Shown: positions 16,051 to 24,461 of the stretch, piece by piece
Position numbering within the stretch: position 1 is the first letter of the stretch
How the letters are laid out: every line of letters starts with the position of its first letter
Source of the DNA: Sporosarcina sp. NCCP-2716
GTDB lineage: Bacteria > Bacillota > Bacilli > Bacillales_A > Planococcaceae
NCBI RefSeq assembly: GCF_023707985.1
Contig: NZ_BRCF01000001.1
Span: forward strand, 1-64,000
Length of the DNA stretch: 64,000 nucleotides
Direction: 5' to 3'
Program-made: the position numbers and the translations under genes
Notes under the pieces: generated by a model
Databases searched by the model: none
The model's input: the letters and a program-made list of their open reading frames with translations, nothing else
What the model was told of the DNA's origin: nothing

Positions 16051-16966
16051 TAGCGTCTGCCTCCTTTCGTTCCTGGACACGCAGGAAGACGTCTTCGAGA
16101 CTTGATTTCTTCACTTCAAACGATGCCAGCAGCGGTTCATATCGCGCGACGATCGGGATGGCGCTGAGTGTGGAGTCCAGTTCGATTTCGAACCGGCCGT
16201 GATGTTCTCTGTAGAGGAATTCATCATCGCTTAGCGCTTTCCGGAGAGCAGCGGTATTGGCAGGACTCAACAGCAGCCGGTCAGCGGAATGCTCCGTGCG
16301 CAGCGCGTCCGGTGTACCGCTCGCGATGATCTGCCCGCTGTTAAGAATGATGGCGTAATCCGAGCGGTCCGCTTCTTCGATGTAATGTGTCGTGAGGAAC
16401 ACGGTAAGATCGGATTCGCGCTGAAGGAGTGTGATCGTGTCCCACAGCTGACGGCGGCTTTCCGGATCGAGCCCGGTGGTCGGTTCGTCGAGCACGAGGA
16501 TGGAAGGTTCGTGGAGGAGCGCACGGGCGATGTCTGTCCGCCGTTTCTGCCCTCCCGACAGTTTTCCGTACTTGCGTTTCAGCAGTGGCTGGATGCCTGT
16601 GATTCCGGCTGTGCGCTGGATCGCTTCATCGGCATCTTTACGGCTCATCCCGTACAGACGGGCGCGCACGAAAAGGTTTTCCCGGACAGTGAGCAGCGGA
16701 TCGAGCAGGCTCTCCTGGAAGACGACACCGATCTCGCGACGGACCGACTCTCCGTGCAGAGAAGGGTCCTTGCCATTGATGAGCACCGTGCCGGCATCCG
16801 ATTTCAGCAGTCCGAGCAGGATGGCGATTGTCGTCGATTTGCCGGCGCCGTTCGTGCCGAGGAAGGAAAAAAGGCTGCCGGTTTTCACATGGAAACTGAT
16901 GCCGTCGACGGCACGTACGGCGCCGAAAGACTTTTCGAGGCCGATCACGTCAATGCGGTTGGCCAT
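16028..16966 (-). CDS. ABC transporter ATP-binding protein
   Basis: A 312-residue ABC ATPase of the DrrA/CcmA-like drug-export type. Walker A is GTNGAGKSTT, the signature LSGGQKRR, Walker B SILVLDEPTTGLDP, and the switch His is in TTHYIEEA. A C-terminal extension of about 90 residues ends the protein. The ATG at 16966 is preceded by AAGGAG with an 8-base gap, while the GTG three codons earlier abuts it. It forms an exporter with the downstream permease. The upstream DUF3021/LytTR pair probably controls it. Confidence 0.9.
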   Translation of the reverse strand: MANRIDVIGLEKSFGAVRAVDGISFHVKTGSLFSFLGTNGAGKSTTIAILLGLLKSDAGTVLINGKDPSLHGESVRREIGVVFQESLLDPLLTVRENLFVRARLYGMSRKDADEAIQRTAGITGIQPLLKRKYGKLSGGQKRRTDIARALLHEPSILVLDEPTTGLDPESRRQLWDTITLLQRESDLTVFLTTHYIEEADRSDYAIILNSGQIIASGTPDALRTEHSADRLLLSPANTAALRKALSDDEFLYREHHGRFEIELDSTLSAIPIVARYEPLLASFEVKKSSLEDVFLRVQERKEADANADTRKA

Positions 16967-17372
16967 CGGTTTCACTCCTTCTCATGAGGACTTCGTTGAT
17001 CTTCCGTTCATCGGCTTTCGTATTCAAGTAGACGAGCAGGATGACAAACGCATAGGCAAGCAGGCCAGACAGCACAACGGATGACCAGTGAGCCAGGTCG
17101 AGCGGAAACATGTCGAAGAATAGTCCGCCGCCCGTCAGTACGGCTATTACGCACAGCACTTCCAAGAGGAATACCGCGGCCGGCTGGTCGAACGGCAGCT
17201 GATGTGACAAGTAAATGAAGAACGTGATCAGCGCCGAGATGAGGAACAGGGAAAGGCTCATCCGTTCGGTCATCGGCGGGAACAGGCCGAGCAGGCGGAA
17301 CAGCCAGTAGAACAGCGAACTGAACGTGAATGCGGAGCAAGCAGCCCCGATATAGATTAATAGCCGTTTCAT
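16950..17372 (-). CDS. DUF3021 membrane protein
   Basis: A 140-residue membrane protein with four helices (LLIYIGAACSAFTFSSLFYW, LSLFLISALITFFIYLSHQL, VFLLEVLCVIAVLTGGGLFF, VVLSGLLAYAFVILLVYL). The DUF3021 family is typically encoded next to a LytTR regulator and thought to modulate it at the membrane. That fits here: the LytTR gene is 11 bases upstream. The start at 17372 follows GAGGAGG. The stop overlaps the ATPase start. Confidence 0.8.
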   Translation of the reverse strand: MKRLLIYIGAACSAFTFSSLFYWLFRLLGLFPPMTERMSLSLFLISALITFFIYLSHQLPFDQPAAVFLLEVLCVIAVLTGGGLFFDMFPLDLAHWSSVVLSGLLAYAFVILLVYLNTKADERKINEVLMRRSETDGQPH

Positions 17373-17383
17373 GTGTATCCTCC

Positions 17384-17830
17384 TCATCCGATGAAATACT
17401 TCCGGAACAGTTTCGCGTAATGCCGGTTGACGATCGTTTTCTCACCGTTCGCAAGCACCGCCTCAAACCGGCCATTCATGAGCGCCCGCACACTGCGGAT
17501 TTTAGCGGTGTTGACGATTAGATGCTTGCTGATGCGTAAGTACGCTGTGTTCTTTAGCCGATCTTCATATTCATACAACTTCAGGCCGCTCGCGTACACA
17601 TCGGTATCCGTGTAAAGGAACACCGAGTTATCGACGGCTTCGATGTACAGCACGCTTTCCGCGTCCAATGTATACTCGACGCCGTCTTTCCGGCCGATGA
17701 AGGACACCATCATCTGCTCGATCTGCCGGATGATGGTTTGGAGTCGGTCATCGACTTCCTTGCAGGTGATCGTGATTTCCGTTTCGCCCGCATCAGGCGA
17801 CTCGTGGATAGTCAGTCGGATCGCAGTCAC
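17384..17830 (-). CDS. LytTR DNA-binding regulator
   Basis: A regulator of about 148 residues. A short N-terminal region (IRLTIHESPDAGETEITITC) leads into a LytTR domain from residue about 48, with YIEAVDNSVFLYTDTDVY, LRISKHLIVNTAKIRSVRAL and GEKTIVNRHYAKLFRKYFIG. No receiver domain is present, so signal input probably comes from the DUF3021 partner. The start is uncertain: GTG 17830 lies right against AAAGGGAG, whereas the best-spaced codon would be an unusual ATC. The upstream region (about 17865-17910) carries inverted copies of a TAGCTTGCAT-like motif, which could be its own binding site. Confidence 0.8.
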   Translation of the reverse strand: MTAIRLTIHESPDAGETEITITCKEVDDRLQTIIRQIEQMMVSFIGRKDGVEYTLDAESVLYIEAVDNSVFLYTDTDVYASGLKLYEYEDRLKNTAYLRISKHLIVNTAKIRSVRALMNGRFEAVLANGEKTIVNRHYAKLFRKYFIG

Positions 17831-17958
17831 TCCCTTTGTTCGAATCTTTGCTGAAATCGTATCATGCAAGCTACAGCTGCACAATGGGCGGTACGGTAAG
17901 CTGCATGTAAGGGAGGGTGAGATGCATGAGGGGATTGGAAAGGAAACGACCGCAGTAA

Positions 17959-17987
17959 AAAACGGCCACCCCGCGGGGAAGCCGTTT
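17959..17987 (-). terminator. Terminator of the secreted-protein gene
   Basis: Minus strand stem AAACGGCTTCCCC/GGGGTGGCCGTTT followed by TTTAC. It lies a few bases past the stop at 17992. Confidence 0.75.
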
Positions 17988-17991
17988 CAGT

Positions 17992-18873
17992 TTACCGCTG
18001 CATCCAGCTCTCCAGGGAGTGGACGGCGAATCCATTCCAGGAGGTGGTGGAGGCGAAAGCGTTTTGGGTGGTCATTAATTGCACATTCATATAGTCGCTG
18101 CTGAGACCGTGGAAGGACAGGTTGCTGCCCTCTGCGGAAGGGACGGTTTCGACACCGAGACGGATCGGTTTGCCGGCGGCTTGGGCTTGGACGATTTCAG
18201 GACTGGCGACTGCGATGATGCCGTTCGGGCCGTCAGCTGTGTTGCGATAGGCCATGATCGTCACTTCGTCTGTGTTGCGGATGAGCCATTCGGACAGGTT
18301 CCCTTTACCTTGCTTATTGCTGTACGAGTGCTCATGGAACCAGAACGGGATGTCGATGCCGAATGGCAGGCGGAGTTTCGCTGTCTCGCTGGCGGCAAAA
18401 GTGATCCGCTGCTGGTACAGGTTGATCACCTTGCTTTTGTTTGCTGACCAGTCCGGCAGAATGTACGGTTCGATGTCCAGGTGGACGCCGGAGAACTGCT
18501 CCGCTTTTTGCGAGCCGGCTTGGTACGTTTTCAGCCAGTTGAAGAAAGTACGGACAGGTTTGTCGTTGAGTGCCCAGTCCGGTGCACCGTCCAGGGCATG
18601 AACACGGATGCCGAGATCAAACGCTTTCCGGATGAACTGGCGGTAGGCCGCCGGGCGGATCTCACGGTTGATCTGCAAGTACAGATCGGTCACGCGGTTC
18701 TGATCCAGGAAGGTGAGTACTTCATTCGGATCTTGGGTGAGCCGGGCAGTGTCCCAGAGCCATGTCGCTTTCGGCAGATCACTCTGTTTTGCGTAACTCG
18801 TTTGCGCAGGCAAGAGACCGGTGGATGCAAGCAGGAGGACGAGGAGACAGAGGACTTTCGATTTAGCAGACAT
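17992..18873 (-). CDS. Secreted TIM-barrel-like protein of unknown function
   Basis: A 293-residue protein with a signal peptide (SKVLCLLVLLLASTGLLPAQ, cleavage probably near TSYA-KQ). The mature part has TIM-barrel glycosidase-like strands: TDLYLQINREI, IRVHALDGAPDW, FSGVHLDIEPYILPDW, TIMAYRN. The DIEPY motif at the end of a strand resembles GH18-like barrels with an acidic catalytic pair, but I cannot assign a family. Related hypothetical proteins are found in Bacillales. It stands alone with its own terminator and probably acts at the cell surface. Confidence 0.65.
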   Translation of the reverse strand: MSAKSKVLCLLVLLLASTGLLPAQTSYAKQSDLPKATWLWDTARLTQDPNEVLTFLDQNRVTDLYLQINREIRPAAYRQFIRKAFDLGIRVHALDGAPDWALNDKPVRTFFNWLKTYQAGSQKAEQFSGVHLDIEPYILPDWSANKSKVINLYQQRITFAASETAKLRLPFGIDIPFWFHEHSYSNKQGKGNLSEWLIRNTDEVTIMAYRNTADGPNGIIAVASPEIVQAQAAGKPIRLGVETVPSAEGSNLSFHGLSSDYMNVQLMTTQNAFASTTSWNGFAVHSLESWMQR

Positions 18874-19028
18874 GGTGAGTGCTCCTTTTGTTTCTGTTAT
18901 TTTGAGTTGTTCTTCTTAGGTCTATTATACTTCCGGAATTGATTCCCTCCCATTGGTCCATTGGTTCGTTAATAATAGAAAATTTCCTCGTTCTATTTTT
19001 ATGCAAGGTCTTTTGAACCTTCTAATTC

Positions 19029-19097
19029 GGTACCTGTGCGCCACACAACTTGGAAACTATTCTGAATCGTGTCTGAATTGTGTGGCGCACAGGCACC
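19029..19097. repeat. GGTGCCTGTG repeat, second subfamily
   Basis: Termini GGTACCTGTGCGCCACACAA and TTGTGTGGCGCACAGGCACC form long inverted repeats. The inner part, CTATTCTGAATCGTGTCTG, differs from the ATTCATGA-type copies but matches the truncated copy at 45969. It ends 14 bases before a chemoreceptor terminator. Confidence 0.75.
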
Positions 19098-19110
19098 ATG
19101 CAAAATAAAA

Positions 19111-19139
19111 AAGGAACTGCCCTCTGTAGGCAGTTCCTT
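19111..19139 (-). terminator. Terminator of chemoreceptor gene 1
   Basis: Minus strand stem AAGGAACTGCC/GGCAGTTCCTT followed by TTTTATTTT. It lies 19 bases past the stop of the gene at 19158. Confidence 0.85.
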
Positions 19140-19157
19140 TTCCTGTTCCATACATCA

Positions 19158-21140
19158 TCAAACGGTGAATCGGTCGATAGCATGGCTCAGTTCTTCGCTC
19201 AACTTAGTCAGCGTTTCCGCTGCATCCGTTACGGATTGGATGGCGCGCAGCTGTTCTTCGGTGGACGCGCTCACTTCTTCACATGCTGCGGCGGTTTCTT
19301 GTGAGGTGGCCGCCATGAGCTGGATTGTTTCGGCGACGTCATCCTTGTGCTGGCCGACGTGCTGGATTTCATCGGAAATGGCATCGATGGAGTTCTGCAT
19401 TTCGCTCATGAGGGCGGACAGTTCGCCGAAGGTCGTTTCGGTTTCCTGGACGACAGTGCCCTGTTCGCGGAACGTGGAGATCGTCTCTTCCATCTGTTCG
19501 GTGACGAGTCGGGACTCCTCCTGAAGCTGGTGGACGGTCCGCTGTACGTCTTCCGTAGCCCGTGCCGATTGTTCGGCGAGTTTCCGCACTTCGTCGGCGA
19601 CGACGGCGAAGCCTTTGCCGTGTTCTCCGGCGCGTGCCGCTTCGATGCTTGCGTTCAGCGCGAGCAGGTTCGTCTGTGATGAAATATCGGTGATCGTGTC
19701 CATGACCGAGCCGATCTCTTTCACTTTGCCGCCGAGCGCGGCAATCGCTTCGTTCATCGACTGCAAGTTCGTGCCGGATGAGCGGAATGTCTCCTGCAGA
19801 TTCGCCATCTGTGTCTGGCCGTTTTCGTTCATGGCACCGGTCCGTTCGGCGATATCTGTCATCGAGACGGCGCGTTCAGTGATGCCGTTGATCTGCCGGC
19901 CAAGTTCTTCGGACCGTTCGGTGACGGTTTCCGCGTCTTCGGCGGATTTCGATGCGCCTTCCGCAATTTCGCTCACGGCGTGGGCGACTTCCGAACTCGA
20001 CGCGTTTGTCTCTTCCGCCACCGCACTCAGCGATTCGGAATTCGTGCGGACGTTGTCGGCGGATTGGTTGACGACCGTGATGATGTTGTTCATGCTAGCG
20101 ATCATTTCATTGAAATTATCGCTCAGCTGACCGATTTCATCTTTCGATTTGACATCGGAATGGACAGTCAGATCACCCGCCGCCACTTCGTTCATCTTGC
20201 TGCGCAGCTGTGCAATCGGCTTCAGCAGTTTCGCGATGATGAAGTACAGCGCCGTCGCGACGACTGCGAGGACAATCAGCGAGATGATCAGAATCGAGAA
20301 ACGGAGCTCTTTCGCCATGCCAAGGAGGTTCTTCTCCTGGTAGACGGTGCCGACTTTCCAGCCGAACCGCTCCATCGTCGAGAAGACCGCGATGGATTCA
20401 TTGCCTTTGTCATCCTTGAATCGGGTGTTGCCTTCGTTGTACATGAACATTGTGTCGACATATGGGAGGTCGCGCAGATTCTCGCCATCCTTCTCCGGGT
20501 AGGAGATCGCCATGCCGCTGTGATCGAGCATGATCGGATAGCCTTTGTGCGGGATTTCGGTCGCATACAGCGCGTCGGTCATGTACTGGAGCTGGATATC
20601 GACGCCCGCCACACCTGCGACGGTCACGCCGTCCAGGACAGCGCGGGAAGCGGTGATGACATAATTGCCGGTCGCTTCGTCGACATACGGCGCTGACCAA
20701 TGCACTTTGCCCGGACCATCCATCGCCTTCTGATACCATTCGCGGCTGGTCGGGTCGAAGCCGGTGAGGTCGACGTGCGGAGAAATCGTCACGTGTTTCG
20801 ACGGGAGCGCGTAGTAGACGGATGACGCATTCGGATACGCATCGAGGAATTCCTTCAGCTTACCGCTCAAGTCGGCCTCCGTGACGTCCTTGCCGTCAGG
20901 CCCCGTGTAACCGCCGATGATTTTGTCATTCGACAGCAGCTTGATTCCCATCTCGTACTGACTCAGGAAGTTCTCCGAGGACACCGCCATCTGATTCGCA
21001 AGCGGCGCGCCGGCTTCGATGACATTCTCGATGGAACGCTTTTTAACCTGATCGTTCAGCATGTAGGCCATCAGCACGATGCCGATCGTGAACAGCACGA
21101 GGGCAGCAGCGATGATTTTTGTCTTTAGTGATTTTGCCAT
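19158..21140 (-). CDS. Methyl-accepting chemotaxis protein, dCache type (1)
   Basis: A 660-residue transmembrane chemoreceptor. Helix 1 is about residues 8-28, followed by an extracellular double-Cache ligand domain (about 35-275; [35 protein letters not shown]), helix 2 about 280-302, HAMP about 303-355, and the signalling domain with hairpin tip [19 protein letters not shown]. Dimers signal to CheA/CheW at the pole. The start at 21140 follows GGAGG, so the five-residue upstream extension is rejected. It is a close paralogue of the gene at 21944 on the same strand. A SigD-like promoter lies upstream, and a large repeat element separates the two genes. Confidence 0.92.
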   Translation of the reverse strand: MAKSLKTKIIAAALVLFTIGIVLMAYMLNDQVKKRSIENVIEAGAPLANQMAVSSENFLSQYEMGIKLLSNDKIIGGYTGPDGKDVTEADLSGKLKEFLDAYPNASSVYYALPSKHVTISPHVDLTGFDPTSREWYQKAMDGPGKVHWSAPYVDEATGNYVITASRAVLDGVTVAGVAGVDIQLQYMTDALYATEIPHKGYPIMLDHSGMAISYPEKDGENLRDLPYVDTMFMYNEGNTRFKDDKGNESIAVFSTMERFGWKVGTVYQEKNLLGMAKELRFSILIISLIVLAVVATALYFIIAKLLKPIAQLRSKMNEVAAGDLTVHSDVKSKDEIGQLSDNFNEMIASMNNIITVVNQSADNVRTNSESLSAVAEETNASSSEVAHAVSEIAEGASKSAEDAETVTERSEELGRQINGITERAVSMTDIAERTGAMNENGQTQMANLQETFRSSGTNLQSMNEAIAALGGKVKEIGSVMDTITDISSQTNLLALNASIEAARAGEHGKGFAVVADEVRKLAEQSARATEDVQRTVHQLQEESRLVTEQMEETISTFREQGTVVQETETTFGELSALMSEMQNSIDAISDEIQHVGQHKDDVAETIQLMAATSQETAAACEEVSASTEEQLRAIQSVTDAAETLTKLSEELSHAIDRFTV

Positions 21141-21181
21141 AGAATCTGCCTCCATAATGATAGTTATGTATACCTATTCTT

Positions 21182-21208
21182 TTTTCGGCAGAAAGCAAGC
21201 GAAGTTTA
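21182..21208 (-). promoter_or_regulatory. SigD-like promoter for chemoreceptor 1
   Basis: Minus strand TAAA (21208-21205), a 15-base gap and GCCGAAAA (21189-21182). The SigD consensus is TAAA-N15-GCCGATAT. It lies 42 bases upstream of the start codon, as expected for a motility gene. Confidence 0.65.
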
Positions 21209-21276
21209 GCTTCATACTTGTGGAAAAGTCTTCTTGCTGATGAAGTCTTCGGTTCAGGTGACTTGAGAGTGGACGG

Positions 21277-21893
21277 CGGTCCGTAAAAGTCGATCTTATT
21301 GACCGAAGGTGTGCAATCCGGATGCCGTCGGGCAATAGGGCGTGTTCTTTGTGACCGAAAGAGTGCGTTACAGGCGCCGCCGGTCACTAGGAGCCCGTCT
21401 TAGTTACCGGCCCTATGTGAAAGACGCGTCACCGGTCACTAGGGGACATCCTTACTGACCGGTATAGGGAAGACAAGGCTCGTTCGGTAAGAAAGAATGT
21501 GTTTTTCCGCCCGGCATACCGTGCGTCTCAGACGCCGAGTCAAAAAGGCGGAGCGCAGCGGAGCCCACCATTCAATCTCGGTCTTGAAGTTCAGAAGAGC
21601 GTGAAATGTCGCGAGCATCAGGTTGTGGAGCACGGGGGCATCGTGCCGCGGGCCAAAGCAGTGTCTCCAACTGCCCGAGGTGTACGTAACTGGCATCGTT
21701 CGGGCAGAAAGAAACGCCCTTATCGCCCGGGAGTGCACGTAATCGGCGTCACCGGTTACTAGGGGACATCCTTACTGACCAGCCGAGTGGAAACCAGGCG
21801 CCATCGGTCAATAAGACGCCCCTCTATTGCCCGGAAGCCCCCAGCGCACCTGTCCCCGGTAATAAGACCGCCGCCTGCACCGCCTATTTCCCG
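21277..21893. repeat. Composite periodic repeat element 1 (52-bp units + core)
   Basis: Ten units start at 21277, 21329, 21381, 21433, 21485, then 21649, 21701, 21753, 21805 and 21857. The step is exactly 52 bp within each arm. Each unit is a 29-bp imperfect dyad, consensus CGGTCACTAG-N9-CTATTGCCCG, and a 23-bp spacer often containing TGCA/TGCG. The unit at 21649 is degenerate, and the last one carries an 8-bp insertion. Between the arms is a 135-bp core (21514-21648) with GGCGGAGCGCAGCGGAGCC, CATTCAATCT and GGTCTTG, shared with element 2 and with the hpf-secA interval. No coding potential is convincing. The element fills the gap between two paralogous chemoreceptor genes. Confidence 0.85.
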
Positions 21894-21902
21894 AGAAAAA
21901 AA

Positions 21903-21927
21903 GAACCGCCGCACAATGCGGCAGTTC
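21903..21927 (-). terminator. Terminator of chemoreceptor gene 2
   Basis: Stem GAACCGCCGC/GCGGCAGTTC with loop ACAAT. On the minus strand a T-run (21893-21902) follows. It lies 17 bases past the stop at 21944. Confidence 0.85.
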
Positions 21928-21943
21928 TCCTATTCAATCATTA

Positions 21944-23926
21944 TCAAACTTTAAACCGGTCAATCGCGTCACTCAGCTCTTCGCTCAGCTTCGTAAGCGT
22001 CTCGGCAGCATCCGTCACGGACTGAATCGCGCGCAGCTGTTCCTCCGTCGATGCGCTCACTTCCTCGCACGCGGCGGCCGTTTCTTCCGAAGTCGCCGCC
22101 ATCGTTTGGATGGTCGATGCCACGTCCTCTTTGTGCTGTGAAACTGCTGTGATATCCATTGAAATCGCGTCAATCGCCGACTGCATGTCTGCCATCAGCT
22201 CGGACAGCTGGCCAAATGTCGTCTCTGTTTCCTGGACAACGAGCCCCTGATCGCGGAAAGTCGAGATCGTCTCTTCCATCTGAGCGGTCACGGTGCGGGA
22301 TTCGCCCTGCAGCTGCTCGACCGTGCGTCGGACGTCTTCCGTCGCCTGTTCGGACTGCTCGGCGAGTTTCCGGACTTCATCTGCAACGACTGCGAAGCCT
22401 TTGCCGTGTTCGCCGGCACGTGCCGCTTCAATGCTCGCGTTCAGCGCAAGCAGATTCGTCTGTGATGAAATATCGGTGATCGTATCCATCACGCTGCCGA
22501 TTGCTTTCACTTTCTCGCCGAGCGTCTGGATTGCGTCATTCATAGAACGCAGGTTGACGCCGGATGACTTGAACGTCTGTGCAAGGTTGGCCATCTGTGT
22601 CTGGCCGCTAGCGTTCATCGCCCCGGTACGCGTCGCGATATCCGTCATCGAGACAGCGCGCTCGGTGATGCCGTTGATCTGCCGGCCGAGTTCATCGGCG
22701 CGGTCCGATACCGTTTCCGCGTCTTCAGCTGATTTCGAAGCACCTTCCGCGATTTCGCCGACTGCGTGCGCCACTTCGGAGCTCGATGCATTCGTCTCCT
22801 CGGCCACGGCGCTCAGCGACTCGGAGTTCGTACGCACGTTATCCGCGGACTGGTTGACGACCGAAATGATGCCGTGCATGCTCGATATCATTTCGTTGAA
22901 ATTATCGCTCAGCTGCCCGATTTCATCCTTCGACCGGATATCGGACTTGACCGTCAGATCTCCTCCGGCCACCTGATCCATGTAACCGCGGAGCCGCTCG
23001 ATCGGCTTCAGCTGGCGGGTGATGAAGAAGAACAGCGCGAGCGCGACCAGCACGAGAACGATGAGGGCGGCAACTAGAACAGTCGTCCGCAAATCGTTCG
23101 CGAGCCCCATCAGGTTGCTTTTTTCATAGACTGTGCCGACTTTCCAATTGAAGTCCGGGATCGTCGAGAACACACGGATCTTATCGTTGCCTTGTTCATC
23201 CGTAAAGTTAACGTTGCCTGTATCTTTGCTGTACATATCTTTCACATGCTTTTCTTCCATTTGGTTCTGACCGGCTTTGGTCGGGTGGACGATCGCGTTG
23301 CCCTCCCCGTCGTACATGACCGGATAGCCTTTATAAGGGATATCGAGCGTCGTCAGCAGGTCGCTGAGTGCTTCCAATTCCAAGTCGAATGCGAGAACGC
23401 CATTCACCTGTCCGCCGTTTTCCGTCGCAATGGAGCCGGTGATCATGTAATTGCCGGACGTGGCATCAGGATACGGTGGGGACCAATGAACGACACCCGG
23501 TTCAGCAGCAGCGGCCTGATACCATTCCCGGCTGGCCGGATCGAAGTCCGACCAGTCGTCTTCCGGATAGGAGATTGCGTACTTGTTCGGCAGTGCATAA
23601 TAGACCGAAACTGCATCCTTGTAGATGCTCTGGCTCTGTTTGAGCGCAGCCAGCAGGTCGGCTTCCGAGACGTCTTTACCATCAGGTCCTGTAAAGTCCT
23701 CAAGCGTCTTGGACGTCGCGACGGACTCGATGCCTTTCGTATATTGATCAATAAAGTTATAGACGGAGAACGATGTCTGTTCTGCGAGCGTGCTGCTTGA
23801 ATCGATCACACTTTCAAGCGTCAGTTTCTTTGCCCGGTCGTTGACCATGAACGACAGGAGCACGATACCGATGGCGAAAAGAAGCAGCGCCAAAAGGATG
23901 ATTTTAGTCTTAAGGGAACGGGTCAT
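21944..23926 (-). CDS. Methyl-accepting chemotaxis protein, dCache type (2)
   Basis: A 660-residue chemoreceptor with the same plan as its neighbour: helix 1 ([18 protein letters not shown]), double-Cache domain about 35-275, helix 2 ([20 protein letters not shown]), HAMP, and signalling domain with the same hairpin tip. The signalling halves of the two proteins are nearly the same while the Cache domains differ much more, so they arose by duplication and then diverged in ligand. The start follows AAAGGAAATACACC. A SigD-like promoter lies upstream at 23967-23992. Confidence 0.92.
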   Translation of the reverse strand: MTRSLKTKIILLALLLFAIGIVLLSFMVNDRAKKLTLESVIDSSSTLAEQTSFSVYNFIDQYTKGIESVATSKTLEDFTGPDGKDVSEADLLAALKQSQSIYKDAVSVYYALPNKYAISYPEDDWSDFDPASREWYQAAAAEPGVVHWSPPYPDATSGNYMITGSIATENGGQVNGVLAFDLELEALSDLLTTLDIPYKGYPVMYDGEGNAIVHPTKAGQNQMEEKHVKDMYSKDTGNVNFTDEQGNDKIRVFSTIPDFNWKVGTVYEKSNLMGLANDLRTTVLVAALIVLVLVALALFFFITRQLKPIERLRGYMDQVAGGDLTVKSDIRSKDEIGQLSDNFNEMISSMHGIISVVNQSADNVRTNSESLSAVAEETNASSSEVAHAVGEIAEGASKSAEDAETVSDRADELGRQINGITERAVSMTDIATRTGAMNASGQTQMANLAQTFKSSGVNLRSMNDAIQTLGEKVKAIGSVMDTITDISSQTNLLALNASIEAARAGEHGKGFAVVADEVRKLAEQSEQATEDVRRTVEQLQGESRTVTAQMEETISTFRDQGLVVQETETTFGQLSELMADMQSAIDAISMDITAVSQHKEDVASTIQTMAATSEETAAACEEVSASTEEQLRAIQSVTDAAETLTKLSEELSDAIDRFKV

Positions 23927-23966
23927 GGTGTATTTCCTTTCTGAATATATATTGGATACTCCCGTT

Positions 23967-23992
23967 ATTTCGGCGGCAGCGGACCGATGTTA
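23967..23992 (-). promoter_or_regulatory. SigD-like promoter for chemoreceptor 2
   Basis: Minus strand TAAC (23992-23989), 14 bases, GCCGAAAT (23974-23967), with one mismatch in each element against TAAA/GCCGATAT. Confidence 0.6.
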
Positions 23993-24015
23993 AGGCCGAT
24001 TTGTGAAAAAGCGGT

Positions 24016-24041
24016 TAAGAAAAAGGCGGCGCGTCCGATAT
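24016..24041 (+). promoter_or_regulatory. SigD-like promoter for flaG-fliD-fliS-fliT
   Basis: TAAG (24016-24019), 14 bases, TCCGATAT (24034-24041). It lies 44 bases upstream of flaG, back to back with the chemoreceptor promoter. Confidence 0.65.
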
Positions 24042-24084
24042 AATCCATAAGTAATCGAACAGGACACTTGAGGGGGACGGAGAT

Positions 24085-24447
24085 ATGGTGAGTCAAATCG
24101 GGGGCGGATCTGAAGGCAAGCAGACGGCAGGTCCGGGCGAAGTCAATCCAGCCGGCAAAGTGGCGAAAGTGGAAGGCATGAACAGCCAGGCACAGCAGCA
24201 GACACCAAGTGAACGCGAGCTTTCGGCGAAGGAAGCGAAACAGCTGACCGCCAACATGAACAAGTTTCTGGAAAGCACCGACACGCAGCTGCGCTTCAAG
24301 CTGCATGACGAACTGAACGAATACTACGTGACGATCGTCGACTCCAAAACCGACGAAGTGATCCGAGAAATCCCATCCAAAAAACTAATGGACGTGCACG
24401 CCGAAATGAAGAAATTCCTCGGCCTGCTCATCGACCGTAAAATTTGA
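24085..24447 (+). CDS. flaG: FlaG family flagellar protein
   Basis: A 120-residue protein. The first half is polar and disordered (SQIGGGSEGKQTAGPGEV). The second half carries the FlaG domain: LRFKLHDELNEYYVTIVDSK, EVIREIPSKKLMDVHAEMKK and the end GLLIDRKI. FlaG is linked to filament length and is normally encoded just before fliD, as here (15-base gap). GAGGGGGACGGAG precedes the ATG. First gene of a SigD-type late flagellar operon. Confidence 0.88.
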   Translation: MVSQIGGGSEGKQTAGPGEVNPAGKVAKVEGMNSQAQQQTPSERELSAKEAKQLTANMNKFLESTDTQLRFKLHDELNEYYVTIVDSKTDEVIREIPSKKLMDVHAEMKKFLGLLIDRKI

Positions 24448-24461
24448 AGGAGTGACCTGAT

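Noticed and set aside
21499..21762. 87-residue frame through the core of element 1
   Set aside because: The homologous core of element 2 does not keep the frame, composition is unlike proteins, and no ribosome site is present.
21277..21893. CRISPR or tRNA cluster reading of the 52-bp array
   Set aside because: Repeats are degenerate dyads, spacers resemble each other, and the 29-bp dyad cannot form a tRNA cloverleaf.
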